A stretch of 9,068 nucleotides of DNA from Methanobacteriota archaeon (GCA_005878635.1 VBLS01000119.1:1-9068); one strand, 5' to 3'. Positions 1 to 6,500 are shown, numbered from the stretch's first letter. A program made the numbers and translations. Notes: generated from the sequence alone by a model not told the origin.

Positions 1-2169
1 GATCCCTCGGCCGAGGTCGCCGCCGCCCGCCTTCCGGACCTCTTCGAGGAACTCCTTGTCTTCGTCGGAATGGGCGTTCCGGACGAGCACCTCCGGGTTC
101 CCCTGCGCCATCGTCAGTTTCGTCACCTGGACGAGCAAGGTCTCGTATTTCGGGAGGAATTCATGGAGCGGCGGGTCGATGAGCCGGATGATGACCGGAA
201 GGCCTTGCATCGCACGGAGGATGCCTTCGAAGTCTGTCTTTTGGAGCCGGCCGAGCTTCTCGAGGGACCCGAGGTAGCGGCGCGAGAGGTCTTCCAAGAC
301 GGGTTCGAGGGTCGCGAGACGCTTCTCGAGCGTGGACCGACGGTCCTCCTTCGCGGTGTCGATCTCGGCCCTGATGGCCCGAACCTCGGCCGAGACCTTC
401 CGGTAGTCCGGGGCCGCCAAGATCATTTCGTGGACGATGGGGAGCCGATCCATCTCCATGAACATGTGTTCGGTCCGGTCCAGGCCGATCCCTTGGGCGC
501 CGAAAGCCCGGGCGCGCTCCGCGTCGCGCGGATAGTCGGCGTTCGCCCAGACCTGGAGGCGACGCTCTTCGTCCGCCCACCGCAAGAGCGTCTGAAGGTC
601 GGTCTCCTTCTGGAAATCCGGATCGATCGTGGGGATGCGGCCCTCGAAGACCTCCCCGGAGCTGCCGTCAATGGACACGAAATCGCCGCGATGGACGACC
701 TTCCCCCCGACCCGGAAAAGACCCTCGTCGTAGTCGACGACGATCGACTCGCAGCCGGTGACGCAGGGAATCCCGAGGCCCCGGGTCACGACCGCGGCAT
801 GGCTCGTCGCGCCCCCTCGAGCCGTCAGGACGCCCTTCGAGTGCAGGATCCCGTGGACGTCGTCGGGAGATGTTTCCACCCGGACGAGCACGACCGGTTT
901 CTTCTCGTCGCGCCCCATCCTCTCCGCTTCGTCCGGGTCGAACGTCGCGAATCCCGCGGCGGCCCCGGGGGAGGCGTTGAGCCCCCGCGCCAAGAACCGG
1001 CCTTCCTTTCGCGCCCCACCCTTCGCGCGCTCGTCGAACTGGGGCAGGAGGAGCTGGATCACGTGCATCGGCTCGACGCGGAGGACGGCCTCCTGCTTCG
1101 TGATGAGACCCTCCCGCGCCATGTCCACCGCCACCTTCACCGCGGCCCGGGCGGACCGCTTCCCCGTGCGGGTCTGGAGCATCCAAAGCTTCCCGCGCTC
1201 CACCGTGAACTCGATGTCTTGGAGGTCTCGGTAGTGCTTCTCCAGATGGTCGGCGGCCTCCGAGAACTGGTCGTACACTGCGGGGAAGGTCTCCCGCAGC
1301 TGGCCGATGGTCAGGGGCGTGCGGATCCCCGCGACGACATCCTCGCCCTGGGCGTTCGACAAGAACTCCCCGAATAGTTGCTTCTCTCCGGTCGAAGGGT
1401 TTCGGGTGAACGCAACGCCCGTTCCGGAGTCGGGTCCCATGTTCCCGAAGACCATCGTCTGCACGTTCGCGGCGGTCCCGAGGTCGTGGGGGATCTTGTT
1501 GAAGTTCCGGTAGTCCACCGCGCGCTTCCCGTTCCAGGAACGGAAGACCGCGGCAATCGCCTGTTGCAGCTGCTCTCGGCCATTTTGCGGAAACGGTTCA
1601 CCGACCTCGGCTTGGTAGAGCTCCTTGAACCCGGCCACGATGGCCTTCAGATCGTCGGAGGAAAGCTCGGTGTCTTTCACCGCACGGGAGACCTCCTTGC
1701 GTCGTTCGAGGATCGCCTCGAACTTGCGGCCGTCGACATCTTTCACGATTCGACCGAACATCGCGATGAGCCGTCGATAAGAGTCCCACGCGAAGCGTTC
1801 GTTCGAGATTCGCCCGAGCGTCTCGACCGTCTCGTCGTTCAAGCCGAGATTGAGGACGGTGTCCATCATGCCGGGCATGGAGAACTTCGCGCCCGATCGG
1901 ACGGAGACGAGGAGGGGATTCGATGGGTCGCCGAACCGTCGGCCGATTTTCATTTCGACCGTCGACAAGGCCGATTCGACTTGTTTCCACAGCCCTGGCG
2001 GGAACCGACCCGTGCGAGCGAACGCGTTGCACGCTTTCGTGGTGATCGTGAAGCCGGGCGGGACGGGGAGGCCAAGCCGGGTCATCTCGGCGAGGCCGGC
2101 CCCCTTGCCGCCGAGCAGGTCTCGCATCGACGCGTTTCCTTCTTCGAAGACGTAGACGTACTTCGGCAG
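1..2169 (-). CDS. ppdK: Pyruvate, phosphate dikinase (3' end cut by window edge)
   Basis: This cytosolic enzyme interconverts pyruvate + ATP + Pi and phosphoenolpyruvate + AMP + PPi. The 723 visible codons cover the N-terminal ATP-grasp domain (about 1-350, with NMGPDSGTGVAFTRNPSTGE and NAQGEDVVAGIRTP). They continue through the swivelling phosphohistidine domain, with GGATSHAAVVTRG holding catalytic His457 (codon 801-799). The start of the C-terminal PEP/pyruvate barrel follows, with IRLIDPPLHEFLP. Roughly the last 200 residues, including the barrel's catalytic cysteine region, lie off the left edge. The frame has no ATG, GTG or TTG between the upstream stop (2202-2200) and an internal ATG at 2127. 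That ATG would remove the conserved KYVYVFEEGN strand, so I place the start at CTG 2169, giving MPKYVYVFEEG after an AGGGG at 2180-2176. Residues 584-648 form a charged helical segment longer than in classical family members. It has its own TATA box and is a separate unit from the upstream cluster. Identity is very secure; the CTG start is inferred. Confidence 0.95.
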   Translation of the reverse strand, partial: MPKYVYVFEEGNASMRDLLGGKGAGLAEMTRLGLPVPPGFTITTKACNAFARTGRFPPGLWKQVESALSTVEMKIGRRFGDPSNPLLVSVRSGAKFSMPGMMDTVLNLGLNDETVETLGRISNERFAWDSYRRLIAMFGRIVKDVDGRKFEAILERRKEVSRAVKDTELSSDDLKAIVAGFKELYQAEVGEPFPQNGREQLQQAIAAVFRSWNGKRAVDYRNFNKIPHDLGTAANVQTMVFGNMGPDSGTGVAFTRNPSTGEKQLFGEFLSNAQGEDVVAGIRTPLTIGQLRETFPAVYDQFSEAADHLEKHYRDLQDIEFTVERGKLWMLQTRTGKRSARAAVKVAVDMAREGLITKQEAVLRVEPMHVIQLLLPQFDERAKGGARKEGRFLARGLNASPGAAAGFATFDPDEAERMGRDEKKPVVLVRVETSPDDVHGILHSKGVLTARGGATSHAAVVTRGLGIPCVTGCESIVVDYDEGLFRVGGKVVHRGDFVSIDGSSGEVFEGRIPTIDPDFQKETDLQTLLRWADEERRLQVWANADYPRDAERARAFGAQGIGLDRTEHMFMEMDRLPIVHEMILAAPDYRKVSAEVRAIRAEIDTAKEDRRSTLEKRLATLEPVLEDLSRRYLGSLEKLGRLQKTDFEGILRAMQGLPVIIRLIDPPLHEFLPKYETLLVQVTKLTMAQGNPEVLVRNAHSDEDKEFLEEVRKAGGGDLGRGI

Positions 2170-2199
2170 CCCGTTCCCCTGTTGTAGTAGCTGAGGGCG

Positions 2200-2207
2200 T
2201 TATATAA
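2200..2207 (-). promoter_or_regulatory. TATA box of ppdK
   Basis: On the minus strand the sequence reads TTATATAA, preceded by an A-rich, BRE-like stretch (CGGAAAATTG). Its centre lies about 34 nt upstream of the proposed CTG start at 2169, so transcription should begin near 2179. That leaves a leader of about 10 nt containing the AGGGG Shine-Dalgarno-like run. It sits in the short gap after the stop of the upstream gene, which argues that ppdK is transcribed independently. Confidence 0.65.
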
Positions 2208-2212
2208 CAATT

Positions 2213-2224
2213 TTCCGAACGGAA
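2213..2224. promoter_or_regulatory. Short inverted repeat beside ppdK TATA box
   Basis: TTCCG-AA-CGGAA is a perfect inverted repeat with 5-bp arms. It lies directly after the stop codon of the upstream helical-protein gene and overlaps the region where the transcription factor B recognition element of the ppdK promoter should be. It could be an operator or a chance palindrome. It lacks a T-run, so it is a poor terminator candidate. Confidence 0.25.
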
Positions 2225-2884
2225 TCAGGCGGGCCCCCGCAGGTCCTCGAAGAGCTTGGCGCAGCGGATGACGGCGACGAGCGCGTACAGCTGGTACAGG
2301 AGGGCGAGCCGAGTGGCCAACGCGACCCCGGGGTCGTCGAACTTGACGAAGAGATCGTCAATCGCGGCGCGGGCCGCCCGGATCGAGGCGAGACTCTCGA
2401 GGTCTCGGAAGTCCGTCGCGAGGGACCAGAGACCATCCCGGACCGCGGTCGAGTGCTTTCGCCACGAAGCGAGCAGGACGGCATCGCTGCCGGACACGTA
2501 CTGACGACTGCCCAGGAACATGAGCCCTTCCGACAGACCGCTCATTAAGAAGCGCATGAGGGTCGGATGGTCTGCGGTCAGTACGTTCTCCACGGCGAGC
2601 ACGCCTACGGAGGCGAGGTCGTAGTAGCTGGCCGTCTCCGCGGACCGGTTCGATGCTCGGAGGCCGTCGATCTCCTGCCCGTACAGGTAGAAGCGGGAGA
2701 CCGCATCGAGAGCCTCGTCCGCGGTCCGCTGGACGGCGGACTTCTTCTGGACGGCCAGCCACTGGGAGAGGACTTGGAGTTCCCCGCGGAGCTTCAACAC
2801 CGCGGCGGGATCCAGGGTCGCGAGGCAGTCCCGCAAGGTGGCACGGTACCCCTCCAGAACGTCAATCTCGTCCCCCGGCGACAT
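2225..2884 (-). CDS. Conserved-looking all-helical protein of unknown function
   Basis: I do not recognise this protein. From ATG 2884 it has 219 residues and begins MSPGDEIDVLEGYR. It is predicted to be almost entirely alpha-helical, rich in Ala, Leu and charged residues, with two cysteines and no signal peptide. One hydrophobic stretch near the C-terminus (VALATRLALLYQLYALVAVI) could be a buried or membrane-associated helix. An ATG four codons upstream (2896, after GGAG at a 5-nt spacing) is the alternative start. I prefer 2884 because a TATA-like CTTTTAGG (2916-2909) lies about 28 nt upstream, the spacing seen at other genes here. It follows the KH-protein gene closely on the same strand, so it may be read both from that cluster and from its own weak promoter. 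Function cannot be inferred beyond this association. It is a real gene by codon character and by the gap-free fit between its neighbours. Confidence 0.75.
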   Translation of the reverse strand: MSPGDEIDVLEGYRATLRDCLATLDPAAVLKLRGELQVLSQWLAVQKKSAVQRTADEALDAVSRFYLYGQEIDGLRASNRSAETASYYDLASVGVLAVENVLTADHPTLMRFLMSGLSEGLMFLGSRQYVSGSDAVLLASWRKHSTAVRDGLWSLATDFRDLESLASIRAARAAIDDLFVKFDDPGVALATRLALLYQLYALVAVIRCAKLFEDLRGPA

Positions 2885-2908
2885 TCGGGACAGCATGGGA
2901 CTCCGGTG

Positions 2909-2916
2909 CCTAAAAG
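2909..2916 (-). promoter_or_regulatory. Possible TATA box of the helical-protein gene
   Basis: The minus strand reads CTTTTAGG in the 36-bp gap after the KH-protein stop. Its centre is about 28 nt before ATG 2884, matching the leaderless spacing of aIF1A, uppS and the RMD1-like gene. The motif is weak, and read-through from the upstream cluster is equally possible. Confidence 0.35.
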
Positions 2917-2932
2917 CGTTTGGCGGGAAGCC

Positions 2933-3469
2933 CTAGAAACCCATCTGATACACTTTCAGGTCGGCGCGCTTCCGCTCGAGGAACCGGTATACCGTCTTGT
3001 GCTCGCTCCCCCTGAGGAGCATGAAAACCGCCTCGCGGGCGATCGCCATCTCGAAGGCACCCCCGATCATCGCGACCGTGTGCCCGGAGACGCTGACCTC
3101 CACGCCGGTCAGCTCTTCGATGATTCGTCGCGTCTTCCCCCGCGTGCCGATGAGCCGCGCCCGGACCTGGGCGACCCGATTCTTGGAGTGCGCGAAGTCT
3201 TTGATATCGAGGATCTCCAGGTAGCACTCGTCGTCGAGGAGACGGAACGCCCGGTCTTCGGAGAACCCGCGGGCCATCGCCTGCACGACATCTCGGGCCT
3301 TCAGGGCCAACACGGGATCGGCCGCGGCGGTCTCGTCGATGGTGACATCCCCGGTCGCAGAATCGACCGCGATCCGCGTCCCAGTCGACTCCTGGAGCCG
3401 CCTCTTGGTGGCTCCCTCCGGCCCGATCAGGACGCCCAGCCGATCCGATGGAATTCGTGCGTACAACAT
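2933..3469 (-). CDS. Two-KH-domain RNA-binding protein, archaeal Dim2/Pno1 (Krr1) type
   Basis: This 178-residue protein contains two KH modules. The first has the GxxG loop GPEG at residues 16-19 (in GVLIGPEGATKRRLQE). The second has GTRG at 108-111 (in ARLIGTRGKTRRIIEELTG). The middle region FSEDRAFRLLDDECYLEILDI is typical of archaeal Dim2/Pno1-like RNA-processing proteins. In this family the protein binds near the 3' end of 16S rRNA precursor and acts with Nob1 and RIO kinases in small-subunit maturation; archaeal members also associate with aIF2-alpha. The ATG lies one base after the RIO1 stop (TGA-C-ATG), so the two are almost certainly co-transcribed and possibly translationally coupled. 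Length and motifs are normal for the family. In many euryarchaea topoisomerase VI subunit B follows this gene, but here an unrecognised helical protein does. Confidence 0.9.
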   Translation of the reverse strand: MLYARIPSDRLGVLIGPEGATKRRLQESTGTRIAVDSATGDVTIDETAAADPVLALKARDVVQAMARGFSEDRAFRLLDDECYLEILDIKDFAHSKNRVAQVRARLIGTRGKTRRIIEELTGVEVSVSGHTVAMIGGAFEMAIAREAVFMLLRGSEHKTVYRFLERKRADLKVYQMGF

Positions 3470-3470
3470 G

Positions 3471-4262
3471 TCAGTCTCTAAGGATCTCTTGCTCGAGCGA
3501 TGCCGGCGTCACATCCACCCGGAGCCGTTTGAAGAACCGCGCGATGTTCGCCACGTCCCGTCGAAACCACTCCTCGGCACGAGGGTGGTCCAGCGGAACC
3601 GCCTGGCCCACGTCGATCACGATGATGCGGTCCTGCCACCAGAGGAGGTTGTACTCGCTCATGTCGGCGTGGACGAGCTTCGCCTTCCGGATGCCCCGCA
3701 AGTTCGTGACGACGTCTCGATAAGCGGACGCCGGTGAATCCAACGACACTTCCCGCAGGGAAGGCGCGGGCTGCGTCTCGTCGCCGATGTATTCCATGAC
3801 CACGACGTTGTCCAAGACTCGCTCCGGGATCGGCACGCGAACCCCCGCATCGCCCATTCGGACGAGATTCTTGTACTCCTTTTGGGCCCAGGCGAAGATC
3901 GTCGGTTTCGTGGCCCTCTTGACGCGCTTGAAACGCGGATCGCCCTCGATATACGTGGCGATGTTTCGAAAGGTCGCCGTCGCAATCCGGTAGATCTTCA
4001 GCGCCTTGGCCCGGCCGGACGCGTCCGTCCCGTGGAACACATTCGCCTCCTTGCCGGTGCTCACCGGATAATCGAGGGTCGAGATGACGCCGTCGCTGAT
4101 CAGGGAGGCGATCGTTAGGAGGGCGGCATGGTCGAAGACCTGGTCGTACGTCTTGCGCGTCGCGCTGTCCTTCTGCTTGGTCCTCAGCGCATCGACCTGG
4201 GACTCGAGATGCCGCATGCGCCGGTCGTCGATCATCGCCGCAAAACGAACGGTCCCGTCCAC
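3471..4262 (-). CDS. rio1: RIO1-type serine/threonine protein kinase/ATPase
   Basis: This atypical kinase/ATPase helps release maturation factors from the pre-small ribosomal subunit. The 263 residues have an N-terminal helical region, then the RIO phosphate-binding loop STGKEANV (68-75) and ATP-anchoring Lys89 in ALKIYR. A basic flexible loop (about 95-122) follows, then hinge VVVMEYIG (153-160). The catalytic loop is HADMSEYN (198-205, with Asp200 and Asn205) and the metal-binding Asp217 is in IDVGQ. The HPRAEEWFRRDVANIARFF tail motif marks RIO1 rather than RIO2. The start shown is GTG 4262, 16 nt after the aIF1A stop. No clear Shine-Dalgarno sequence is visible there, and ATG at 4235 (MIDDRRM) is an alternative that keeps the whole kinase domain. 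It sits between aIF1A and the KH protein, a common archaeal arrangement. Confidence 0.95.
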   Translation of the reverse strand: MDGTVRFAAMIDDRRMRHLESQVDALRTKQKDSATRKTYDQVFDHAALLTIASLISDGVISTLDYPVSTGKEANVFHGTDASGRAKALKIYRIATATFRNIATYIEGDPRFKRVKRATKPTIFAWAQKEYKNLVRMGDAGVRVPIPERVLDNVVVMEYIGDETQPAPSLREVSLDSPASAYRDVVTNLRGIRKAKLVHADMSEYNLLWWQDRIIVIDVGQAVPLDHPRAEEWFRRDVANIARFFKRLRVDVTPASLEQEILRD

Positions 4263-4278
4263 TAAGAGCTTTGTGGGG

Positions 4279-4584
4279 TCAGAAGACGTTAATCGATTTT
4301 GGGATGAGGCCGCGACGCGCCATGTAGCTGGCCTCGGTCTTCGTGTAGCGGTGCTTGATGTCGCACTTCTCGTCCTGGAATTGCCAGACCTTCACGACGA
4401 GGAGGTCCCCCTCGCGGATCCACATCCGTTTCTTGAGCTTCCCCGGGATCCGACCGAGCCGGCTCTTCCCGTCCGCGCACATCACGCGGACCCGGGACGC
4501 CCCGAGGAGCTGGTCCGCAATCCCGAGAATCTCGCCGTCTTTCGTGCGAGGCATCCGGACACGGACGACCTCTTCTTCCGCCAC
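4279..4584 (-). CDS. eif1A: Translation initiation factor aIF1A
   Basis: aIF1A binds the A-site region of the small ribosomal subunit and helps assemble the initiation complex. The protein is a single OB-fold (S1-like) domain of 101 residues. It contains EEEVVRVRMPR, ILGIADQLLGASRVRVMCADGK, the basic RIPGKLKKRMWIREGD strand-loop and the C-terminal DIKHRYTKTEASYMARRG. I place the start at GTG 4584 rather than ATG 4617. The ATG is embedded in a strong archaeal promoter signature (BRE-like CGCAAAT then TTTAAG), and GTG 4584 lies about 27 nt after the TATA centre, as expected for a leaderless mRNA. The longer form would add 11 residues (MFKPSLPIDAG) with little family precedent. It is the first gene of the aIF1A-rio1-KH stretch. 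Confidence 0.95.
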   Translation of the reverse strand: MAEEEVVRVRMPRTKDGEILGIADQLLGASRVRVMCADGKSRLGRIPGKLKKRMWIREGDLLVVKVWQFQDEKCDIKHRYTKTEASYMARRGLIPKSINVF

Positions 4585-4608
4585 TCCCGCATCGATGGGG
4601 AGGGATGG

Positions 4609-4622
4609 CTTAAACATTTGCG
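4609..4622 (-). promoter_or_regulatory. BRE + TATA promoter of aIF1A
   Basis: On the minus strand, CGCAAAT (4622-4616) fits the archaeal BRE pattern cRnAAnt and runs into TTTAAG (4614-4609) as the TATA box. It begins just after the stop of the upstream nuclease gene. Its centre is 27 nt from GTG 4584, predicting a leaderless transcript. It also explains the spurious ATG at 4617 that extends the open frame. Confidence 0.6.
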
Positions 4623-4629
4623 GGTTCCA

Positions 4630-5466
4630 TCACTCCGGGAGATCGACGGCGTCCGCGACGAGAGACCGATCCTCGGGCCGGGCCTCGCCGACGGGAGCGT
4701 ACGGAAACGGAACGGGCGGCGCCTCGAAGAACGTCGGGCTCACGATGTCGACCCCTTCCGGCAGGGAGTACGGTTGATCGTCCACGTGCCCGAACCAGTA
4801 GACGACGGCCCCGTCCCCGAACAGGTCGCTGTACGGCTGGAGCTGTTTCTTGATGTGCCGGCGGATCTCGTACGGGTCGCCGAACGTGGCCTTCGATTCG
4901 ATCCAGTACTTCCGAGAACCGTTCATCTCGAGGGGCTTGTGGAGGAGGATGTCGGGAGTCTTGTCGTACTTCGCGCGGAGGTCCTTCTCCGTTTCGTATT
5001 GAAGGCCCCGGGCGTTCAGCCATGTGTGAAGTTTCGCTTCGCCCCATCGACCGCGAGCATACTGCCGGGCCGTCCCCCCGGGCGAGTAGACGATGTCGGC
5101 TCGATTGACCTCGTCGAGCTCGCGGCGTAGGCGCCGGTCCTTGACCGAGTCGATGTCGTTGATCATCTTCCAGAAATTCTTGCGGGAGATTCGACGCTGT
5201 TCCAAGACCATCAGCGCGGTGAGGATCGCGGGGAAATCGAACCGGCGCGCGATCTCGAGGAGGCTCGTCCCGTTCTGCCACATGAAGGCCAACCGACGGG
5301 CTTGCGCCTTCACTCGATAGAACTTCTTCGTCGTGTCTCGGACGACCCGCTGGGTGTAGATCACGAGCAGGAGTTCCTTGTCATAGCCCAAGTTTTCGGC
5401 CAAGAAATCGATGTCCTGCGCCGTCCCGAGCTTGCCGTAGAGGTCCTGATATTCAACTAATTTCAT
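4630..5466 (-). CDS. TPD-domain nuclease, archaeal homologue of CDIN1/C15orf41
   Basis: This 278-residue protein has an N-terminal half of helix-turn-helix-like helices (for example residues 56-90, with MWQNGTSLLEIARRFDFPAI). A C-terminal PD-(D/E)xK nuclease-like domain follows. The core residues are Glu143 in RWGEAKLHTWL, the family's signature TPD motif (170-172, in YDKTPDILL; Asp172), and Glu190-x-Lys192 in YWIESKATFGDP. In vertebrates the homologue CDIN1 partners with codanin-1; the archaeal role is not established. A proline-rich acidic tail (about 245-278) follows the domain. The frame is open up to TTG 5517, but I choose ATG 5466 because the MKLVEYQDLY start resembles family N-termini and lies downstream of a TATA box and palindrome. 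The gene precedes aIF1A, RIO1 and the KH protein on the same strand, suggesting a job tied to RNA or ribosome maturation. All apparent catalytic residues are intact. Confidence 0.85.
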   Translation of the reverse strand: MKLVEYQDLYGKLGTAQDIDFLAENLGYDKELLLVIYTQRVVRDTTKKFYRVKAQARRLAFMWQNGTSLLEIARRFDFPAILTALMVLEQRRISRKNFWKMINDIDSVKDRRLRRELDEVNRADIVYSPGGTARQYARGRWGEAKLHTWLNARGLQYETEKDLRAKYDKTPDILLHKPLEMNGSRKYWIESKATFGDPYEIRRHIKKQLQPYSDLFGDGAVVYWFGHVDDQPYSLPEGVDIVSPTFFEAPPVPFPYAPVGEARPEDRSLVADAVDLPE

Positions 5467-5504
5467 CGATAAGGCCACTAGACCACACTGAAAGACGAGA
5501 GGAA

Positions 5505-5521
5505 CTAGTTGGACCAACTAG
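5505..5521. promoter_or_regulatory. Perfect 17-bp palindrome, putative operator
   Basis: CTAGTTGG-A-CCAACTAG is an inverted repeat with 8-bp perfect arms and a 1-bp centre. It lies just downstream of the minus-strand TATA-like element at 5530-5535, at or near the expected transcription start (about 5507) of the nuclease gene. It lies upstream of the chosen ATG, so it would fall in the leader or at the initiation site. This position suits a repressor operator for the nuclease-aIF1A-rio1 cluster. It is AT-richer than its surroundings. The regulator is unknown. Confidence 0.4.
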
Positions 5522-5670
5522 GCACCGTACTTAAAGGTTTGCGGGTGAACGACGGGACCGAGAACGCTGCGCCCAATGGTCTCAAATCAGAAGGCTGCGT
5601 CGGCGGTTCCGAAGGTGGGGGTGGCCCGCCGCGAATGGATAAATAGGGCGTGATTCGTGGACATCCGTAG
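5518..5670. promoter_or_regulatory. Divergent promoter region between nuclease gene and uppS
   Basis: This is the main intergenic gap in the window. Minus-strand promoter: CTTTAAG around 5530-5536 for the nuclease cluster. Plus-strand promoter: ATAAATA at 5639-5645 for uppS. A GC-rich stretch just before the uppS TATA box contains CGGCGG and CCGCCG arms that could pair. No convincing ORF or tRNA is seen between them. Confidence 0.55.
5639..5645 (+). promoter_or_regulatory. TATA box of uppS
   Basis: ATAAATA is centred at 5642, 29 nt upstream of the GTG start at 5671. This is consistent with an mRNA having almost no leader, since no good Shine-Dalgarno sequence precedes the GTG. Confidence 0.6.
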
Positions 5671-6456
5671 GTGCCGACGGACATCTCGAAGATCATCAGT
5701 GACGCGGCCTACCAGGCCTACGAACGTCGGCTCCTCCATCAGGTCAAGCAGGCCGTGGTCCCCCACCACGTGGCGATCATCATGGACGGGAACCGCCGAT
5801 TCGCGCGGGAGATCGGCCTGGGGAACGTGTTGGACGGACATGTGAAAGGTCGGGACAAGCTCGAGGAGGTCCTCGAATGGTGCCTCGAGGTCGGGGTCCG
5901 GATCCTGACCGTGTTCGCGTTCTCAACGGAGAACATCCGTCGCGCGAACGAGGAAGTCGAGCACCTCATGCACCTGTTCGCGGAGAACTTTCGGCGCGTG
6001 GGCGACGACGACCGGGTCCACCGCCACCAAATCCGCGTGAGCGTGTTCGGAAACCGCGAACTGTTGCCGCCCGAAGTGATCGAGGCGATCGAGTACGCGG
6101 AGGGACGGACGAAGGCGTATGACCAGTATCGCTTCAACGTGGCCGTCGCGTACGGCGGCCGCGAAGAAATCCTACGGGCCATCCGCGACGTGGTCCAGGA
6201 TGCGCGAGCGGGCAAAGTGGACCCGGGAGACGTGGACGAGAAGTTCTTCTCGAAACGGCTGTATACCGCGGATCTCCCGGACCCCGACCTGGTCCTGAGG
6301 ACGAGCGGGGAGGAGCGGATCTCGAATTTCCTCCTGTGGCAGCTCGCGTACTCGGAGCTCTACTTCGTCGACGTCTACTGGCCCGGATTCCGTAAGATCG
6401 ATTTCTTACGCGCCCTCCGTTCGTATCAGATGCGCCAGCGCCGATACGGCGAGTAG
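5671..6456 (+). CDS. uppS: Cis-prenyltransferase (archaeal polyprenyl diphosphate synthase, UppS type)
   Basis: This enzyme adds isopentenyl units in cis to an allylic diphosphate, making the polyprenyl carrier used for archaeal N-glycosylation and envelope sugars. In archaea the primer is typically geranylgeranyl diphosphate. The 261 residues contain every hallmark: HVAIIMDGNRRFAR (33-46; catalytic Asp39), DGHVKG (55-60), VFAFSTENIRR (81-91), RTSGEERISNFLLWQ (210-224), YSELYF and DVYWPGF. The GNRRFA form, rather than bacterial GNGRWA, and an N-terminal extension of about 30 residues are typical of archaeal members. The start is GTG 5671, 29 nt after the TATA centre. The RMD1-like gene follows 44 nt later on the same strand but has its own TATA-like motif. 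Confidence 0.95.
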   Translation: MPTDISKIISDAAYQAYERRLLHQVKQAVVPHHVAIIMDGNRRFAREIGLGNVLDGHVKGRDKLEEVLEWCLEVGVRILTVFAFSTENIRRANEEVEHLMHLFAENFRRVGDDDRVHRHQIRVSVFGNRELLPPEVIEAIEYAEGRTKAYDQYRFNVAVAYGGREEILRAIRDVVQDARAGKVDPGDVDEKFFSKRLYTADLPDPDLVLRTSGEERISNFLLWQLAYSELYFVDVYWPGFRKIDFLRALRSYQMRQRRYGE

Positions 6457-6468
6457 GCTCACCGGAGC

Positions 6469-6476
6469 CCTTAAGG
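6469..6476 (+). promoter_or_regulatory. TATA-like element of the RMD1-like gene
   Basis: CCTTAAGG, itself palindromic, is centred about 28 nt before ATG 6501. This is the same spacing as at aIF1A and uppS. It supports ATG 6501 over the in-frame TTG at 6489. Confidence 0.4.
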
Positions 6477-6500
6477 CAGGGGGCCAGCTTGCGCGCGGCA

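Noticed and set aside
70..2187. Two long plus-strand open frames (435 and 269 codons) antisense to ppdK
   Set aside because: They are the exact antisense frame of ppdK, kept open by high GC and codon bias. Their translations match no family, while the minus strand carries all PPDK motifs.
2640..2665. GGTTCGA tRNA T-loop-like motif
   Set aside because: It is isolated within the coding sequence of the helical protein, with no acceptor or anticodon stems around it.
2567..3481. 304-codon plus-strand open frame across the helical-protein and KH genes
   Set aside because: It spans two minus-strand genes and their gap, with an Arg/Gly/Pro-rich composition typical of a shadow frame.
4084..5130. 348-codon plus-strand open frame opposite RIO1, aIF1A and the nuclease
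   Set aside because: It crosses three well-supported minus-strand genes and an identified promoter, and shows no recognisable domain.
5467..5517. TTG-initiated 17-residue extension of the TPD nuclease
   Set aside because: The stretch contains the palindrome and probable transcription start, lacks a Shine-Dalgarno sequence, and ATG 5466 gives a family-like N-terminus.
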